This document shows positions 62,962-64,000 of a DNA stretch of 64,000 nt, in pieces. The notes under the pieces are model-generated. The model had not been told where the DNA came from. It did no database searches and worked only from the letters and a program-made list of their open reading frames with translations. This DNA comes from Prosthecobacter debontii (GTDB lineage: Bacteria > Verrucomicrobiota > Verrucomicrobiia > Verrucomicrobiales > Verrucomicrobiaceae). Every line of letters starts with the position of its first letter. Positions within the stretch are counted from its first letter, which is position 1. The position numbers and the translations under genes are program-made. The stretch is from NCBI GenBank assembly GCA_945860295.1, contig CAMAQH010000007.1:62001-126000 (forward strand), read 5' to 3'.

Positions 62962-64000
62962 TCACGCAATCAGCCCCTTCACCACATGGCTCTGCTCCAC
63001 GCCAGTCAGGCGGAAATCGAGGCCCTGTGAGCGGAAGGTGAAGCGCTCGTGGTCGATGCCGAGTTGGTGCATGACGGTGGCGTGAAGGTCTCGGACGTGG
63101 ACGGGATTTTCGGCGACGTTGTAGCTGAAGTCGTCTGTCGCGCCATACGTCGTGCCGTGTTTCACGCCAGCACCGGCCATCCACATCGTGAAGCAGCGTG
63201 GATGATGATCGCGGCCCGCCTCGGGGCTGTCCCACTTGCCTTGGCCAGCGACGCCACGACCAAACTCACCGCCCCAAATGACGAGCGTTTCATCCAACAT
63301 GCCGCGTTGTTTCAAGTCTTTGATCAGCGCCGCACTGGGTTGATCGGTGTCGCGACAACGTGCGCTGCACCAGCTTGGCAAACGGCTGTGATGATCCCAA
63401 TCGGGATGGAACAATTGGATGAAACGCACGCCACGCTCAGCCAGCCGTCGCGCGAGGATACAGTTTGCTGCGTAGCTGCCCGCACGTCGCGAATCCGGCC
63501 CATACATGTCGAAAACATGATCCGGCTCATCACTGAGATCCGTCAGCTCCGGCACGCTCGCTTGCATACGATACGCCATCTCGTATTGGCGGATACGCGT
63601 GGTGATTTCGGGATCTTGTGTTTGCTCGAAATGCATCTGATTGATCTCCGCCAGACCGTCGAGCATGCCACGGCGCAGATGACGCGGCAGCCCCTCGGGA
63701 TCGGTCAGATACAAAACGGGGTCCTTCGAGTTGCGCAGCTTCACGCCTTGATAACGGCTCGGCAGAAAGCCGCTGCCCCAATAGTGATCGTATAGCGGCT
63801 GATCACTCGGGCGCTGCATCTTGGAAATGAGCACGAGGTAGTCCGGCAGGTTGCGGTTCATGCTGCCGAGGCCGTAGCTGATCCACGCGCCCATGCTCGG
63901 TCGGCCCGGAAGCTGATGCCCCGTCAAGAACTGCGTCATCGCTGGTGCATGGTTAATTTGATCCGTCGTCATCGACTTGATGAAGCACAGATCATCCGCC
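62962..64000 (-). CDS. DUF1501 protein, 5' end beyond the window
   Basis: This is a partial gene: the frame is open to the right edge (reading ADDLCFIKSMTTDQINHAPA there), so the Tat signal and first part are outside. The 345 visible codons carry the DUF1501 segments GASIS-type GAWISYGLGSMNRNLPDYLV, LDETLVIWGGEFGRGVAGQG, GRDHHPRCFTMWMAGAGVKH and TFRSQGLDFRLTGVEQSHVV. The C-terminus is closely similar to the copy at 51.6 kb. It would pair with the DUF1549/1553 gene downstream. Confidence 0.88.
   Translation of the reverse strand, partial: ADDLCFIKSMTTDQINHAPAMTQFLTGHQLPGRPSMGAWISYGLGSMNRNLPDYLVLISKMQRPSDQPLYDHYWGSGFLPSRYQGVKLRNSKDPVLYLTDPEGLPRHLRRGMLDGLAEINQMHFEQTQDPEITTRIRQYEMAYRMQASVPELTDLSDEPDHVFDMYGPDSRRAGSYAANCILARRLAERGVRFIQLFHPDWDHHSRLPSWCSARCRDTDQPSAALIKDLKQRGMLDETLVIWGGEFGRGVAGQGKWDSPEAGRDHHPRCFTMWMAGAGVKHGTTYGATDDFSYNVAENPVHVRDLHATVMHQLGIDHERFTFRSQGLDFRLTGVEQSHVVKGLIA

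Noticed and set aside
1-64000. tRNA, rRNA, CRISPR arrays, insertion sequences and prophage genes
   Set aside because: I looked for T-loop patterns, regularly spaced repeats, transposase motifs and phage structural genes and saw none.

Overview
The window looks like the chromosome of a Verrucomicrobiota bacterium, close in style to Prosthecobacter or Verrucomicrobium. This is inferred from gene content: many secreted DUF1501, DUF1549/DUF1553, DUF1552 and DUF1592-type proteins with cytochrome c-like CxxCH motifs, Tat-exported TIM-barrel and phosphatase proteins, a sulfatase, and an ECF sigma factor of the Rhodopirellula/Verrucomicrobium type. Base composition is GC-rich. I see no rRNA, tRNA, CRISPR array, transposase or phage gene. 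No gene-free stretch exceeds about 300 bases.

Layout. 0-5 kb: sbcD and sbcC, separated by a Phd/PIN-type toxin-antitoxin pair; sbcD carries a palindromic repeat inserted in frame. 4.9-6.9 kb: a secreted lectin-fold protein, a decayed alpha/beta hydrolase, and a two-gene nucleotidyltransferase module with a nonsense codon. 7-8.5 kb: bioD divergent from a PAS-AraC regulator. 8.5-11.4 kb (minus): an active S1C-PDZ protease, a catalytically dead relative whose PDZ domain sits inside the protease fold, and a Tat-exported TIM-barrel protein. 11.7-24.6 kb (plus): a secreted-protein operon with a DUF1549/1553 heme-motif protein, two tandem PPC-domain paralogues, a giant cytochrome/WD40/coiled-coil protein and two tandem DUF1501 paralogues. 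24.6-28.6 kb (plus): ceramidase-like hydrolase, MFS transporter, RidA and a VanX-type D,D-dipeptidase, tightly coupled.

28.2-31 kb (minus): MoxR ATPase, DUF58 protein and a membrane protein that runs antisense into the dipeptidase gene. The probable remainder of this Bat-like operon (VWA protein, two small proteins, a BatD-like giant) lies at 45.9-51.5 kb on the same strand, so the operon seems to have been split. 31-45.8 kb (plus): an ECF sigma factor and membrane partner lead a degradation locus with two PhoD-type phosphatases, a sulfatase, DUF1552, DUF4832, a GH67-like glycosidase candidate and a DUF1592-type cytochrome protein.

51.6-64 kb (minus): DUF1501, an enolase-superfamily acid-sugar dehydratase or racemase candidate, an M81 (MlrC) peptidase, a double alpha/beta hydrolase, an MFS transporter, an aspartoacylase-like deacylase, a DUF1549/1553 cytochrome protein and a DUF1501 gene that leaves the window. 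The exported proteins probably act on complex, sulfated or acylated substrates in the periplasm or at the surface, and the transporters and cytoplasmic enzymes use the released small acids. That pathway reading is inference from family and gene order.
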